DNA of 64,000 nucleotides from Methanomicrobiales archaeon (lineage in GTDB: Archaea; Halobacteriota; Methanomicrobia; Methanomicrobiales; Methanospirillaceae): the NCBI GenBank assembly GCA_012729535.1, contig JAAYCY010000055.1:124001-188000 (forward strand), given 5' to 3'. The translations under genes were made by a program, and so were the position numbers. Below, in pieces: positions 1 to 9,143 of the stretch. Each line of letters starts with the position of its first letter. Position 1 is the stretch's first letter. The notes beneath the pieces are model-generated. The model saw only the letters and a list, made by a program, of their open reading frames with translations, made no database searches and had not been told where the DNA came from.

Positions 1-1
1 T

Positions 2-286
2 GAATGGAAGGATGCAGATATCCGTCACGAGGTTTCCAGGACCCTGACTGGTGGTGCACTGGCAGTCCAGCAAAAACCATATGAAAAGACCGAATATTCA
101 GATGTTCTGGTCAGGTATTCAGACTGGAAAGAAATGGTTCTCATCTGGGTCAGGATTTCAGATCTTAGGAATAATCTGGCTCATTGTGGGATGAACCGCC
201 GGAATGACAGTATCAGGTCATTACTCAGGCGTGCATCAGATATCCTACCTGAAATTGAACGCTTTTTGCTACTTTGCGGTAAATAA
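2..286 (+). CDS. C-terminal part of a HEPN-domain protein (possible Csx1/Csx2-type RNase), cut by window edge
   Basis: An open frame runs from base 2 to the TAA at 284-286, giving 94 residues with no start in the window. Bases 167-184 encode Arg-Asn-Asn-Leu-Ala-His, an R-X4-H motif typical of HEPN ribonucleases, followed by a helical, Arg-rich tail. CARF-HEPN proteins of type III CRISPR systems (Csx1/Csx2/Csm6) carry such a motif near the C-terminus, and the RN-x-x-x-H spelling fits them. The N-terminal part that would show a CARF domain is missing, so this could also be another HEPN nuclease. The gene ends 8 bases from the convergent ilvC. I am fairly sure it is coding and only moderately sure of the CRISPR link. 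Confidence 0.5.
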   Translation, partial: EWKDADIRHEVSRTLTGGALAVQQKPYEKTEYSDVLVRYSDWKEMVLIWVRISDLRNNLAHCGMNRRNDSIRSLLRRASDILPEIERFLLLCGK

Positions 287-294
287 TAAAAAAT

Positions 295-1293
295 TTATTT
301 ATCCAGGTCTTTAAATTGGGGCATAGTGGCCCTAATTTCTTTCCCTACCTCTTCAATCAGGTGCTCTTCATCGTCCCGGGTCAGAGCAGTAAACATCGGA
401 CGGTTGACCATGTTTTCAAGCATCCATTCCTTTGCAAATGTTCCTGACTGGATCTCTTCAAGGATCTCCTGCATGGCAAGGTAAGATTCCTGTCCGATAA
501 CACGGGGTCCACGGGTCAGGTCTCCATACTGGGCGGTATTTGAGATGTACTTTCTCATCTTGGTAAATCCGCCTTCATAAATCAGGTCAACAATCAGTTT
601 TGTTTCATGGAGGACTTCAAGATATGCCATTTCCGGAGCATATCCGGCTTCTACCAGGGTTTCAAAACCGGCCCGAATCAGTGAAGTCATTCCTCCACAT
701 AATACTGCCTGTTCTCCAAAGAGGTCTGTTTCTGTTTCTTCACGGAATGATGTTTCAAAGACAACCGCACGGGTGGCTCCAATCCCTTTAGCATATGCAA
801 GGGCAAGTTTTTTGGCTTTTCCAGAAACGTCCTGGTGAATTGCAATAAGTGCGGGTACACCCTTTCCTTCGGTATATGTACGCCGTACCATGTGACCTGG
901 TCCTTTTGGCGCAACCATTACCACGTCCACGTCAGAGGGTGGAACTATCTGGCCGAAATGGATATTAAAACCATGAGAGAACATGAGGGTCTTACCCTTG
1001 GAGAGTCCCTTTGCAATCTGCTCCCGGTATACTGCTCCCTGGTGTTCATCAGGAATAAGGACCTGGATGACATCTCCCTTTTTTGCAGCATCAGCAACTT
1101 CCATCACTTCAAAGCCTTCACTTTTCGCAAGGTCCCAGCTTTTTCCAGGACGAAGACCGATGATGACTTTAAGTCCGCTGTCTTTAAGGTTTAATGCCTG
1201 ACCTCTGCCCTGTGATCCATATCCGATGACTGCTATTGTCTTTGATGAGATAGCAGACATGTCGGCATCCTTGTCATAATACTTCTCTAACAT
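295..1293 (-). CDS. ilvC: Ketol-acid reductoisomerase (NADP+), class I
   Basis: Catalyses isomerisation and NADPH-dependent reduction of acetolactate (or acetohydroxybutyrate) in valine, leucine and isoleucine synthesis; cytoplasmic. The 332-residue length fits class I enzymes. The Rossmann nucleotide site GYGSQGRGQ lies about 25 residues after the start, and the KARI knotted C-terminal domain follows, with the acidic Mg2+-site segment [10 protein letters not shown]. The frame stays open 40 codons further upstream, but I place the start at 1293 because AGGAGG lies six bases before this ATG and the protein then begins [11 protein letters not shown], the usual N-terminus of the family. A TATA-like box at 1359-1367 would give a leader of about 45 nt. 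It is transcribed away from the leuA-ilvBN operon, with the AIM24 gene between. Confidence 0.96.
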   Translation of the reverse strand: MLEKYYDKDADMSAISSKTIAVIGYGSQGRGQALNLKDSGLKVIIGLRPGKSWDLAKSEGFEVMEVADAAKKGDVIQVLIPDEHQGAVYREQIAKGLSKGKTLMFSHGFNIHFGQIVPPSDVDVVMVAPKGPGHMVRRTYTEGKGVPALIAIHQDVSGKAKKLALAYAKGIGATRAVVFETSFREETETDLFGEQAVLCGGMTSLIRAGFETLVEAGYAPEMAYLEVLHETKLIVDLIYEGGFTKMRKYISNTAQYGDLTRGPRVIGQESYLAMQEILEEIQSGTFAKEWMLENMVNRPMFTALTRDDEEHLIEEVGKEIRATMPQFKDLDK

Positions 1294-1358
1294 GGGTGTC
1301 CTCCTGTTTTCCTTCTCAATCATAGGGGTGTACGTGATATCTTTTTTCCCTATTTTCC

Positions 1359-1367
1359 CTATAAATT
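1359..1367 (-). promoter_or_regulatory. TATA box for ilvC
   Basis: Read on the minus strand this is AATTTATAG. Archaeal initiation about 25 bases downstream would fall near 1337, giving a leader of about 45 nt that carries the AGGAGG ribosome binding site. Position and match only; no upstream element is obvious. Confidence 0.5.
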
Positions 1368-1505
1368 CTAACCATTGAACAGAATCAGCTTCATCTTTTT
1401 TCATGTGGTGCATTATCGCGCACCCAATGCACCAGGCAGGTGAGATCCACTACCAGAGTCCTTATCCTATCATACATCAAGGATTCTGTTACTGGTGTTA
1501 GGTAT

Positions 1506-2201
1506 ATGCAGTACGAAATCAAGTATAAACCTTCGTATGCTCTCCTTGAAGTAAATCTGGAACCTGGTGAAGCAATAACTGCAGAAGCCGGGGCCATGAC
1601 CTGGATGTCGCCGGAGATTGAAGTGCACACTCACATGAGAAAAAAAGGGCTTCTTGGATCGATAGGAATGGCCCTTATCGGCGGTCAGTCTTTTTTTGTC
1701 AATGAATTTACCGCACCCAGTGCTCCTGGAAAAGCCGGGTTTTCCGCAGCTCCTCTTGGTGATGTGGATACTCTTACGGTTGCACCAGAAAAAGGATACA
1801 TCCTGCAAAAAGCAGCATATCTCGCATCTGAAAAAAATATCAAACTGGACATTGAATGGCAGGGTTTTACTAAAGGGATCTTTGGACAAGGTCTTTTTAT
1901 GATACAGGTATCCGGTGAGGGACTCCTTTTTATCAACACATTCGGGGCCATAGACAAACATATCCTGGCACCTGGTGAGAGACTAATCGTCGATAATTAT
2001 CACCTGGTTGCATTCAGTGATGCCTGTCAGTACCAGGTTAAAAAATTTGGCGGGTGGAAAGAGACTCTTCTTAGTGGTGAATTCCTCATTACTGAAATAA
2101 CTGGACCAGGAGAAGTTTATATTCAGACGAAAAATATTCGTGAAATCGCAGACTGGATCTGGACACTGATAGAGCCCCGGGTACAGGCAAAGGCACGGTA
2201 A
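1506..2201 (+). CDS. AIM24 family protein (TIGR00266-like)
   Basis: A 231-residue protein that matches the TIGR00266/AIM24 family: N-terminal YEIKYKPSYALLEV, the EAGAMTWM segment around residue 30, then GGQSFFVNEF and later glycine-rich beta strands. The family folds as a beta-sandwich; its biochemical role in archaea is not known (the yeast relative AIM24 is mitochondrial). I start at the ATG at 1506 rather than 66 bases upstream, because MQYEIKY is the usual family N-terminus and a TTAGG lies just before it. It stands alone between ilvC and leuA/cimA, and the neighbours do not suggest a job. No signal peptide is visible. Confidence 0.85.
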   Translation: MQYEIKYKPSYALLEVNLEPGEAITAEAGAMTWMSPEIEVHTHMRKKGLLGSIGMALIGGQSFFVNEFTAPSAPGKAGFSAAPLGDVDTLTVAPEKGYILQKAAYLASEKNIKLDIEWQGFTKGIFGQGLFMIQVSGEGLLFINTFGAIDKHILAPGERLIVDNYHLVAFSDACQYQVKKFGGWKETLLSGEFLITEITGPGEVYIQTKNIREIADWIWTLIEPRVQAKAR

Positions 2202-2293
2202 AACCCCTTTGACATATGCTCTCTTCTTTTGGTTGTGCACCAGAACAAAAAATTTTTTGCACCACCATTTAAACTCACTCCTTACTCCATGGA

Positions 2294-2303
2294 AAATATA
2301 TAT
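2294..2303 (+). promoter_or_regulatory. TATA box of the leuA/cimA-ilvB-ilvN operon
   Basis: AAATATATAT lies about 50 bases upstream of the GTG start at 2346. Initiation near 2325 would leave a leader of about 20 nt containing GGGAGAG at 2331-2337 as ribosome binding site. No attenuator hairpin was seen. Confidence 0.5.
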
Positions 2304-2345
2304 GGGTCCTCACAACGACATAGATCCGGGAGAGAAATCCTATGA

Positions 2346-3860
2346 GTGATTGTTTTATTGCGTGAAAAAAAGTTTCGATTCCTGGATACGACGCTTCGTG
2401 ACGGCGAACAGACACCCGGGGTGTCATTATCACCTGCAGACAAGGTAGTTATTGCTACTGCCCTGTCTGATATCGGTGTTAATGTTATCGAAGCAGGGTC
2501 AGCGGTTGCTTCAGAAGGTGAACGGGAAGCTATCCGTCTTATTGCACAGGCCGGCCTTTCTGCGGAATGCTGCACGTATGTCCGTGCCCTTCCTCAGGAT
2601 ATTGACTGTGCTGCAGAAGCAGGTGCAGATTCTGTCCACCTGGTAGTTCCTGTTTCAGACCTGCATATTGAACGGAAGATGCAAAAAACCCGCGAGCAGG
2701 TATTTTCGATGGCCATGGAAGCTATCTCCTATGCCAAGGACCGGGGTCTGATCGTAGAACTTTCAGGTGAGGATGCGTCACGTGCTGATCTTGCTTTCCT
2801 GAGGTCACTGTATGCTTCGGGTATCGAGCATGGTGCAGACCGTCTCTGTTTTTGTGACACAGTCGGAGTCCTGACTCCGGAGGTAACAACCGAGATAATA
2901 CCACCACTCTGCCTGGCCCCGCTTAGCATTCATTGTCATAATGACCTGGGACTGGCCCTTGCAAACACCCTTTCTGCTTTAAAGGCGGGGGCATCATGTT
3001 GTCATGTAACTGTGAACGGTCTTGGAGAACGTGCTGGAAACACCCCGTTTGAGGAGGTTGTTATGGCGTTAGAGCATCTTTACAAGGTAGATACCGGTAT
3101 TGCCACAAAGAAGCTCTATCCCCTGTCTACGATGGTCTCACGCCTCACGAGTGTGCCACTGGCAACGAACAAACCGATTGTTGGAACGATGGCATTTACC
3201 CACGAAAGTGGAATCCATGCCCATGGGTTGTTTAAAGACAGCCGGACGTACGAACCCATTGCTCCTGAACTTGTCGGAAGAATTAGGCGTATTGTTCTTG
3301 GAAAACATTCGGGCTCAGCTTCTGTAAAAGCTGCCCTTACCGAGCTGGGATACACGCCTAATCCCCGCCAGCTGGAAGAAATTGTAAAAAGGATTAAAAT
3401 CCTTGGTGATGAAGGTCGTCGCGTTACGGATACCGATGTTATGGCAATTACTGACGCAGTGATGATGCTCGAATGCAAACCGGTCATCTCATTAAAACAG
3501 TATACCGTGGTCAGCGGAACAAATGTAATCCCTACTGCATCGGTTACTATGCAGGTAAATGGGAAGGAAGTGACCGGAGCTGCCACCGGGGACGGGCCTG
3601 TTGATGCAGCACTCCGGGTATTACAACAATCAGTTTCAGTTGCCGGTGATATCAGGCTTGAAGAGTACCATGTCGATGCAGTAACCGGTGGCACTGATGC
3701 AATGGTAGAAGTTACCGTAAAATTGAGAAAAGATGGAGAAACCATTACATCACGCGGGGCCAGGACAGATATTATCCAGGCCAGCGTGGAGGCGGTCATC
3801 ACCGGGATGAACCGTCTGCTTAGGAGATATCATGAAAAGCGGAGCACAAATTCTGATTGA
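2346..3860 (+). CDS. cimA: 2-isopropylmalate synthase / (R)-citramalate synthase family
   Basis: A 504-residue HMGL-like acyltransferase condensing acetyl-CoA with a 2-oxoacid (pyruvate for CimA, 2-oxoisovalerate for LeuA). N-terminal TIM barrel with FLDTTLRDGEQTPGV at residues 12-26, HCHND near residue 197 (metal ligands) and VNGLGERAGN near 222; the regulatory LeuA dimer domain fills about the last 115 residues (GTDA motif near 444). The segment EAGSAV-x-SEGERE resembles archaeal citramalate synthases of the MJ1392 type, and the ilvBN partners favour the isoleucine branch, but LeuA cannot be excluded from sequence alone. The start is GTG with GGGAGAG upstream; an unrelated 7-codon ATG frame begins at 2342. 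Its 3' end overlaps ilvB by 29 bases. Confidence 0.88.
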   Translation: MIVLLREKKFRFLDTTLRDGEQTPGVSLSPADKVVIATALSDIGVNVIEAGSAVASEGEREAIRLIAQAGLSAECCTYVRALPQDIDCAAEAGADSVHLVVPVSDLHIERKMQKTREQVFSMAMEAISYAKDRGLIVELSGEDASRADLAFLRSLYASGIEHGADRLCFCDTVGVLTPEVTTEIIPPLCLAPLSIHCHNDLGLALANTLSALKAGASCCHVTVNGLGERAGNTPFEEVVMALEHLYKVDTGIATKKLYPLSTMVSRLTSVPLATNKPIVGTMAFTHESGIHAHGLFKDSRTYEPIAPELVGRIRRIVLGKHSGSASVKAALTELGYTPNPRQLEEIVKRIKILGDEGRRVTDTDVMAITDAVMMLECKPVISLKQYTVVSGTNVIPTASVTMQVNGKEVTGAATGDGPVDAALRVLQQSVSVAGDIRLEEYHVDAVTGGTDAMVEVTVKLRKDGETITSRGARTDIIQASVEAVITGMNRLLRRYHEKRSTNSD

Positions 3861-5523
3861 AGGTTTAAAGGAACAGGGAGTTGACATCATCTTTGGCTAC
3901 CCCGGTGGTGTTGTTCTTCCGATTTATGACGAACTTTATGATGCAGATATTCGTCATGTTCTTGTCCGTCATGAGCAGGCCGCAATTCATGCAGCAGACG
4001 GGTATGCAAGGGCAAGTGGCAGGACAGGAGTATGTCTTGCAACATCTGGGCCTGGTGCATGTAATCTTGTAACTGGTCTTGCAACTGCATACATGGACTC
4101 AATTCCGGTTGTAGCAATAACCGGTCAGGTGCCTACATCACTTCTTGGCAACGATGCATTCCAGGAGTCTGATATTACCGGGATTACCATGCCGGTAACA
4201 AAACACAATTTTCTGGTCCAGGATGCACGAGACCTGAAGAGGATAATCAGGGAAGCATTCCATATTGCAAGTACGGGAAGAAAAGGACCTGTCCTGATCG
4301 ACATCCCTAAAGATGTAAGTACAGCGATGATCCCAGACGTTGACGGCCCGGGAGAGCAGCCCCGCCTTCGGGGGTACAAACCCAAGTACCAGGGTCATAG
4401 TAAAATGATTCAGCGTGCAGTTGACCTTCTGCTTAAAGCAGAACGTCCGATCATCTACGCAGGCGGAGGCGTGATATTATCCGATGCTTCCAGGGAACTT
4501 GTTACCCTTGCTGAACGGATGTGTATGCCGGTATCGACAACCCTTATGGGCCTTGGATGTATTCCAACCAGCCATCCACTCAATCTTGGTATGCTTGGGA
4601 TGCACGGGACAGAGTATGCCAATTATGCCATTACCGAATCAGACCTGCTCTTTTCTATTGGTGTCAGGTTTGATGACCGGGTAACCGGGAAGATTGAAGC
4701 CTTTGCACCACATGCAAAGATCATCCATATCGATATTGATCCCGCAGAAATAGGGAAGAATAAACAGCCCGATGTTCCTATTGTTGGTGATGCAAAGAGT
4801 GTCCTTCTTGAAATGATATCCAAAATCCCTGAGTCCTGTCCGCACCCTGAATGGTCAGAACGGGTAGAATCCTGGAAGAAAAACCATCCCCTCCGGTTCC
4901 AGGAGGATGGAAAACTACACCCGCAGTATGTCATAAAAAAGCTCGCAGAAATACTCGGTAAGAAGGGTATAATTGTGAGTGAAGTAGGACAGAACCAGAT
5001 GTGGGCAGCACAATGGTTTTCATTCACAAGACCCCGCCAGTGGATTAGTTCCGGGGGCCTTGGAACAATGGGGTATGGATTTCCTGCTTCTATGGGCGCT
5101 CATTTTGCCTGCCCTGATGAACCGGTCGTAGTCCTTGCAGGAGACGGATCATTCCAGATGAATATCCAGGAACTTGGGACTGTTGCCCAGTATAATATCC
5201 CGGTCAAAGTCATCATTCTGAATAACCGGTTTCTGGGTATGGTCCGCCAGTGGCAGCAGCTCTTCTATGAGCACCGGTATTCGTATACTGAGCTTCCTGA
5301 AGTTCATTTTGAGCGGATTGCACAGGCATATGGAATTGAGGCTGCGACCGTTACCCGGGCATCAGATGTTGAAGAGGCCATTAAAGCAGCATTAGCTCAT
5401 CCAGGGCCATACGTCTTAGATGTCAGAGTTGAGCGTGAGGAGAATGTATTTCCCATGGTCCCTGCCGGTGCAAATATTAGTGAAATGATTGTGGGTCATC
5501 ACACTGAACACGAGGAGGAGTAA
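3832..5523 (+). CDS. ilvB: Acetolactate synthase, catalytic subunit
   Basis: Thiamine-diphosphate enzyme, 563 residues, that makes acetolactate or acetohydroxybutyrate, the first step common to branched-chain amino acids. Domains in order: N-terminal pyrimidine-binding domain with IFGYPGGVVLPIYD and the catalytic Glu in VRHEQAAIHAADGYAR, central FAD-type domain (residues about 190-320), and C-terminal TPP domain with GDGSFQMN...LNN near 440-465. The start at 3832 has TAGGAG upstream and lies inside the preceding gene, so translation is probably coupled. One base separates its stop from ilvN. The regulatory partner is the next gene. Confidence 0.97.
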   Translation: MKSGAQILIEGLKEQGVDIIFGYPGGVVLPIYDELYDADIRHVLVRHEQAAIHAADGYARASGRTGVCLATSGPGACNLVTGLATAYMDSIPVVAITGQVPTSLLGNDAFQESDITGITMPVTKHNFLVQDARDLKRIIREAFHIASTGRKGPVLIDIPKDVSTAMIPDVDGPGEQPRLRGYKPKYQGHSKMIQRAVDLLLKAERPIIYAGGGVILSDASRELVTLAERMCMPVSTTLMGLGCIPTSHPLNLGMLGMHGTEYANYAITESDLLFSIGVRFDDRVTGKIEAFAPHAKIIHIDIDPAEIGKNKQPDVPIVGDAKSVLLEMISKIPESCPHPEWSERVESWKKNHPLRFQEDGKLHPQYVIKKLAEILGKKGIIVSEVGQNQMWAAQWFSFTRPRQWISSGGLGTMGYGFPASMGAHFACPDEPVVVLAGDGSFQMNIQELGTVAQYNIPVKVIILNNRFLGMVRQWQQLFYEHRYSYTELPEVHFERIAQAYGIEAATVTRASDVEEAIKAALAHPGPYVLDVRVEREENVFPMVPAGANISEMIVGHHTEHEEE

Positions 5524-5524
5524 A

Positions 5525-6028
5525 ATGACCGCACATATTTTCAGTGTTCTGGTCGAGGATAGTCCGGGTGTTCTCTCACGGGTAACCGGCCTTTTCTCCC
5601 GTCGTGGGTTTAACATTGAAAGTCTTGCCGTGGGACATTGTGAGCAGCCTGACACGAGCAGGATTACAATAGTTGTTACGGGTAATGACTTTCAGATTGA
5701 ACAGGTCAAAAAACAGCTAAATAAACTGATTGAGGTTATTAAGGTCATCGATATTTCAGAGTATGAACATGTAGAGCGTGAACTTGCCCTCATCAAACTG
5801 AAAGCAGAACCCGGAAGCAACCGATCAGAAATTATGCAGATTGCAGGAATATTCCGGGCAAAAATTATTGATGTCGGCAATGAGACGCTGGTTGTTGAAG
5901 TTACCGGAGACAGCGGTAAAATAGCAGCAATCCAGGATCTGCTCTCACCATACGGGATCCTTGAACTGGTCAGAACCGGGAAGATTGCCCTGCAACGTGG
6001 ATCTTCCACTGTTTGTGCCGGGAGATAA
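5525..6028 (+). CDS. ilvN: Acetolactate synthase, regulatory subunit
   Basis: A 167-residue small subunit that activates IlvB and gives it valine feedback control. An N-terminal ACT domain is plain: HIFSVLVEDSPGVLSRVTGLF, then RRGFNIESLAVG, followed by the ALS_ss C-terminal domain (ELALIKLKA onward). The start at 5525 has GAGGAGGAG overlapping the ilvB stop, which signals tight coupling. An upstream extension of 12 codons lies wholly inside ilvB and is rejected. Last gene of the operon; a T-rich stretch after 6045 may terminate transcription. Confidence 0.96.
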   Translation: MTAHIFSVLVEDSPGVLSRVTGLFSRRGFNIESLAVGHCEQPDTSRITIVVTGNDFQIEQVKKQLNKLIEVIKVIDISEYEHVERELALIKLKAEPGSNRSEIMQIAGIFRAKIIDVGNETLVVEVTGDSGKIAAIQDLLSPYGILELVRTGKIALQRGSSTVCAGR

Positions 6029-6130
6029 ATTTTCCTGAATAATTCTTACTCTTTTTTGATATTTTCTAAATCAAATGATCCAATTATTGAGGTATCTGTT
6101 TTCGAAAAATAATGTTTAAAACGATGAATT

Positions 6131-6706
6131 CTATTCTGATGTCATCTTTTCTTCATCTTTTGTGTATGTTATTACCTCTGAAAGGTCCAGCTCAAGAATT
6201 TTCTCTTTTTTAAACAGGATTACCGGAGATTTATTTTTCTGATCTTCTCCACAGAATGCAAGTGTCACATATGCCGTTAATTGTCCTGACTGGATACCTG
6301 AAATTTTATTATTTTTTAGATTCACCTTCAGATCATCGATGCAAACCTTTGATGATACCTTAAACCAGTAGGTCTGACAAAAAACATCAATTACACCTGA
6401 TTTGATAATGATGTCTATATGCTGGAAAAAATCAGGTAAAGACTCCTCTAATTGTGTAGTAATTGTAGTGTTTTCTTTCAGGTTCTCTATGGTTACCTGG
6501 ATGATTCCCTGACTGATATCAGAGGACATCTTTTTGGACAGATCTTTAATTAATTGCTCTTTCGCTTCTTTTTCGTTTAATCCGCTTTTAATCAACCATT
6601 TTATGATCATTGCAAAGTAAGTTTCCTTTCCTCCCTCTACAACATCTGCTATTGCCTGGTTGATCTCGGGTGGAACTAATGTATGGTAATCGATTGAATA
6701 ATTCAT
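6131..6706 (-). CDS. Unknown 191-residue protein, coupled to the PKD protein upstream
   Basis: I do not recognise this protein. It is 191 residues, probably cytoplasmic, with no signal peptide or membrane span. The N-terminal half is helical and charged (residues 8-60); the second half looks beta-rich with an FCQTYWFKV stretch. Its start overlaps the stop of the PKD gene by four bases (ATGA type), so the two are co-translated and probably work together. The PKD protein ends in a charged cytoplasmic tail of about 65 residues, which this protein could contact; that is inference. Confidence 0.7.
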   Translation of the reverse strand: MNYSIDYHTLVPPEINQAIADVVEGGKETYFAMIIKWLIKSGLNEKEAKEQLIKDLSKKMSSDISQGIIQVTIENLKENTTITTQLEESLPDFFQHIDIIIKSGVIDVFCQTYWFKVSSKVCIDDLKVNLKNNKISGIQSGQLTAYVTLAFCGEDQKNKSPVILFKKEKILELDLSEVITYTKDEEKMTSE

Positions 6707-9021
6707 GTTTCTTCACCGTCTTTTACAATTCCGGATCTGATATCCATATGAATGTCCGGCAAATTCTGAGAATCATTGAGTTTACATTCTAATCCGCTTT
6801 CAATTTCATGATGTAGATCCGGGTATTTCTCATCCTTCCCGTGTGAATTTTTTTCATCTGTTTCATCCTCCATTTTCTGGATATTTTTTCTCTTTTTCAC
6901 ATTGTTGTAATGGGAAATTCCAGACAGTATTACTCCGGAAATGGTTATTACAATAATCAAAATAAGAAGCGGGAATGGTGAATCAACATTAATTAGTTCC
7001 GTTCTACTGTTCGAAAGCCCTCCAGTATCGGTTACTGTAAGAGTGATTTCATATTTTCCTTCCTTGTTATACAGATGATGGACTATATCACCGGTTCCTG
7101 ATGTTTCATCTCCAAAAGACCAGGAAAAACTAAGGCTGTCATTATCAGGGTCATAAGATCGTGATCCATCAGCTATAATATTGAGTGGAGCGTTTCTTTC
7201 ATCTGGTGATAATGTAAATGATGCTACCGGAGGCCTGTTCCCTGTTTTCAGGGTAATAATTTTCTGTCCGGTCCTACCTTGATCATCAGTAACGGTAAGT
7301 TTTGCAAAATATGTTCCTTTGTTTTTATAGGCATGCGAAAAAACCTTGGAATATTCCAAATCACCATCACCTAGATCCCAAAAATATGATGTGATAATTC
7401 CATCAGGATCGTAGGACTGTGATCCATCAAATCTGAATGTGAAGGGATCAGATCCTGGTTTCATAACAACTACGGCCACAGGGGGTGAATTGTCTGCCTG
7501 TATCCATTTGGAAGCTGAACCTGACTGTCCTGCATCATCAACAACAGTAAGTTTTGTCAGATATCTTCCTGGTATGATATATGAATGGTTAACAATGGCT
7601 TCGCTTGAACTGGTATTATCTCCAAAATCCCATAGATAATCAGTTATTGTGCCATCCGGATCACGTGACTCATGGGCACTGAAATAAACATGGAGTGGAG
7701 TAATTCCTGATAAAGGATTGGCATGTATTATTGCTTTTGGTGGGTTATTGGTGATGGTAAACGTAGCATGAAGCTGTTTTTTTCCATTAATAATTCTGAT
7801 CTCATGTGGACCCTGCCCAGTATCACCTGGAATGGTGAGTGTAATTGTGAAAGAACCGTCATCAGATATGGGTGTATCATCCAAAAGTAAGAGTTTGTCT
7901 ATATAGACGTCTGCCACAGGTTCACCAATTAATTCGGTGTCTGAAATCAAATCTGGTGTTATAATAAAAAAGCTTCCTGTTGCAGTGACTATTGTTCCGG
8001 TTTTTCCAGATATTGGTGATATTTCCAGTACTGGTTCTCCTTGTGCAACTATCGTTTTTTCAATAGAATTACTGCCTGCCGAATTAGAGGTAGCAAGTTT
8101 TACTAAATAAATCCCTGGAACTGTGTATGTATGCTGTGGATTCTGAAGAGATGATGTTGTACCATCTCCAAAATCCCATGCCCATGATGAAGGGTTATTA
8201 CCTGATGTATCAGAAAAATGTACATTCAGGGGTACTGTTCCTGTCCCAGATGGAAGATCTGTTTCAAACGCTGCTTTCGGAGGATATAGTATCCAGAAAT
8301 CATTGTTTTCAAATATCGGATCTGAAAAAGGATATCGAAATACTATTTGCGTTGGACTCACTATTGAACCTGAGGATGAATCAGCAGTGATTGAATTGGA
8401 ACCTTCCGGGAGAAAAAGAGAAATATGATAAAATTCTGGCATTATCAGGTCAATACCGAATTTTGCTGGAGTGAATGTGAACAGGTAAAAACCAGCATTA
8501 TTTGTTGATGTTTCCTGAATAATCTCACCTTCGTGGTACGAATCAGGATTAATAGAGGGAAATAATCGAAGGCTGACTAAATCAGCCGGATTTGATGTAT
8601 CGGCCTTTTCTCCAACGAAAACATGACCGGATAAAATTATCTCATCATTATTAACCTGGTCTTTACTAGTAACTCCATTTATGTTCTGCCCGATATCTCC
8701 AAATGCATTATTTTTGTTATATAACAGATCGAGTGTGTTCATCGAATCCGGATTCATCACTGCATAAAAAGTTTGACAAGAGGCATTATCCGCTTCATCA
8801 TATGATATTACTGGAAAAGGTGTGCCGATTAGTCCTACGAGAAATATCAGGGTGAGATACCGGTGGTTTTTCCACGTCCATCTTCTTTTGTTCAATCGCT
8901 CTGGATAGCTACCATAAATCAGTGTTAAGAATCCATGATCCCCATGATATATAAATAAAAATCGTAAAAGCTGTTGAATTTTCCGAAATGATTGAGAAAT
9001 CCGGATTAATGACCGCATCAT
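6703..9021 (-). CDS. Membrane-anchored PKD-domain surface protein
   Basis: A 772-residue envelope protein. A hydrophobic segment at about residues 55-72 serves as signal or anchor, preceded by an unusually long basic N-terminus. Then come an extracellular beta region, PKD 1 (about 248-327, WAWDFGDGTTSS), an IPT/TIG-like domain (about 330-425), PKD 2-4 (about 428-510, 513-593, 597-680), a C-terminal transmembrane helix (683-704) and a strongly charged cytoplasmic tail. PKD domains mediate protein or glycan contacts in archaeal envelopes. The start at 9021 (ATG ATG) has AGGAG seven bases upstream; a later start nearer the hydrophobic segment remains possible. Coupled by a 4-base overlap to the small downstream gene. 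Confidence 0.85.
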   Translation of the reverse strand: MMRSLIRISQSFRKIQQLLRFLFIYHGDHGFLTLIYGSYPERLNKRRWTWKNHRYLTLIFLVGLIGTPFPVISYDEADNASCQTFYAVMNPDSMNTLDLLYNKNNAFGDIGQNINGVTSKDQVNNDEIILSGHVFVGEKADTSNPADLVSLRLFPSINPDSYHEGEIIQETSTNNAGFYLFTFTPAKFGIDLIMPEFYHISLFLPEGSNSITADSSSGSIVSPTQIVFRYPFSDPIFENNDFWILYPPKAAFETDLPSGTGTVPLNVHFSDTSGNNPSSWAWDFGDGTTSSLQNPQHTYTVPGIYLVKLATSNSAGSNSIEKTIVAQGEPVLEISPISGKTGTIVTATGSFFIITPDLISDTELIGEPVADVYIDKLLLLDDTPISDDGSFTITLTIPGDTGQGPHEIRIINGKKQLHATFTITNNPPKAIIHANPLSGITPLHVYFSAHESRDPDGTITDYLWDFGDNTSSSEAIVNHSYIIPGRYLTKLTVVDDAGQSGSASKWIQADNSPPVAVVVMKPGSDPFTFRFDGSQSYDPDGIITSYFWDLGDGDLEYSKVFSHAYKNKGTYFAKLTVTDDQGRTGQKIITLKTGNRPPVASFTLSPDERNAPLNIIADGSRSYDPDNDSLSFSWSFGDETSGTGDIVHHLYNKEGKYEITLTVTDTGGLSNSRTELINVDSPFPLLILIIVITISGVILSGISHYNNVKKRKNIQKMEDETDEKNSHGKDEKYPDLHHEIESGLECKLNDSQNLPDIHMDIRSGIVKDGEET

Positions 9022-9143
9022 TAGCGTTCTCCTGAAAAATTCCCTGCTGGTATGTTAAAACGTTGTTTACAGAACAAATGTCCATTATTTCCGTGTAATT
9101 CTGTCATAATTACTGCCTTTTTCTGTAAAATTAATCGGAATTA

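Noticed and set aside
835-1194. Plus-strand frames inside ilvC
   Set aside because: They are shadows of the conserved reductoisomerase on the other strand; no recognisable protein.
1294-1413. 40-codon N-terminal extension of ilvC
   Set aside because: AGGAGG and the family N-terminus both place the start at 1293.
3116-3802. Minus-strand 228-codon frame opposite the citramalate/isopropylmalate synthase gene
   Set aside because: It lies wholly opposite a clearly conserved gene, has Ser/Thr/Ile-rich sequence without any domain, and no ribosome binding site.
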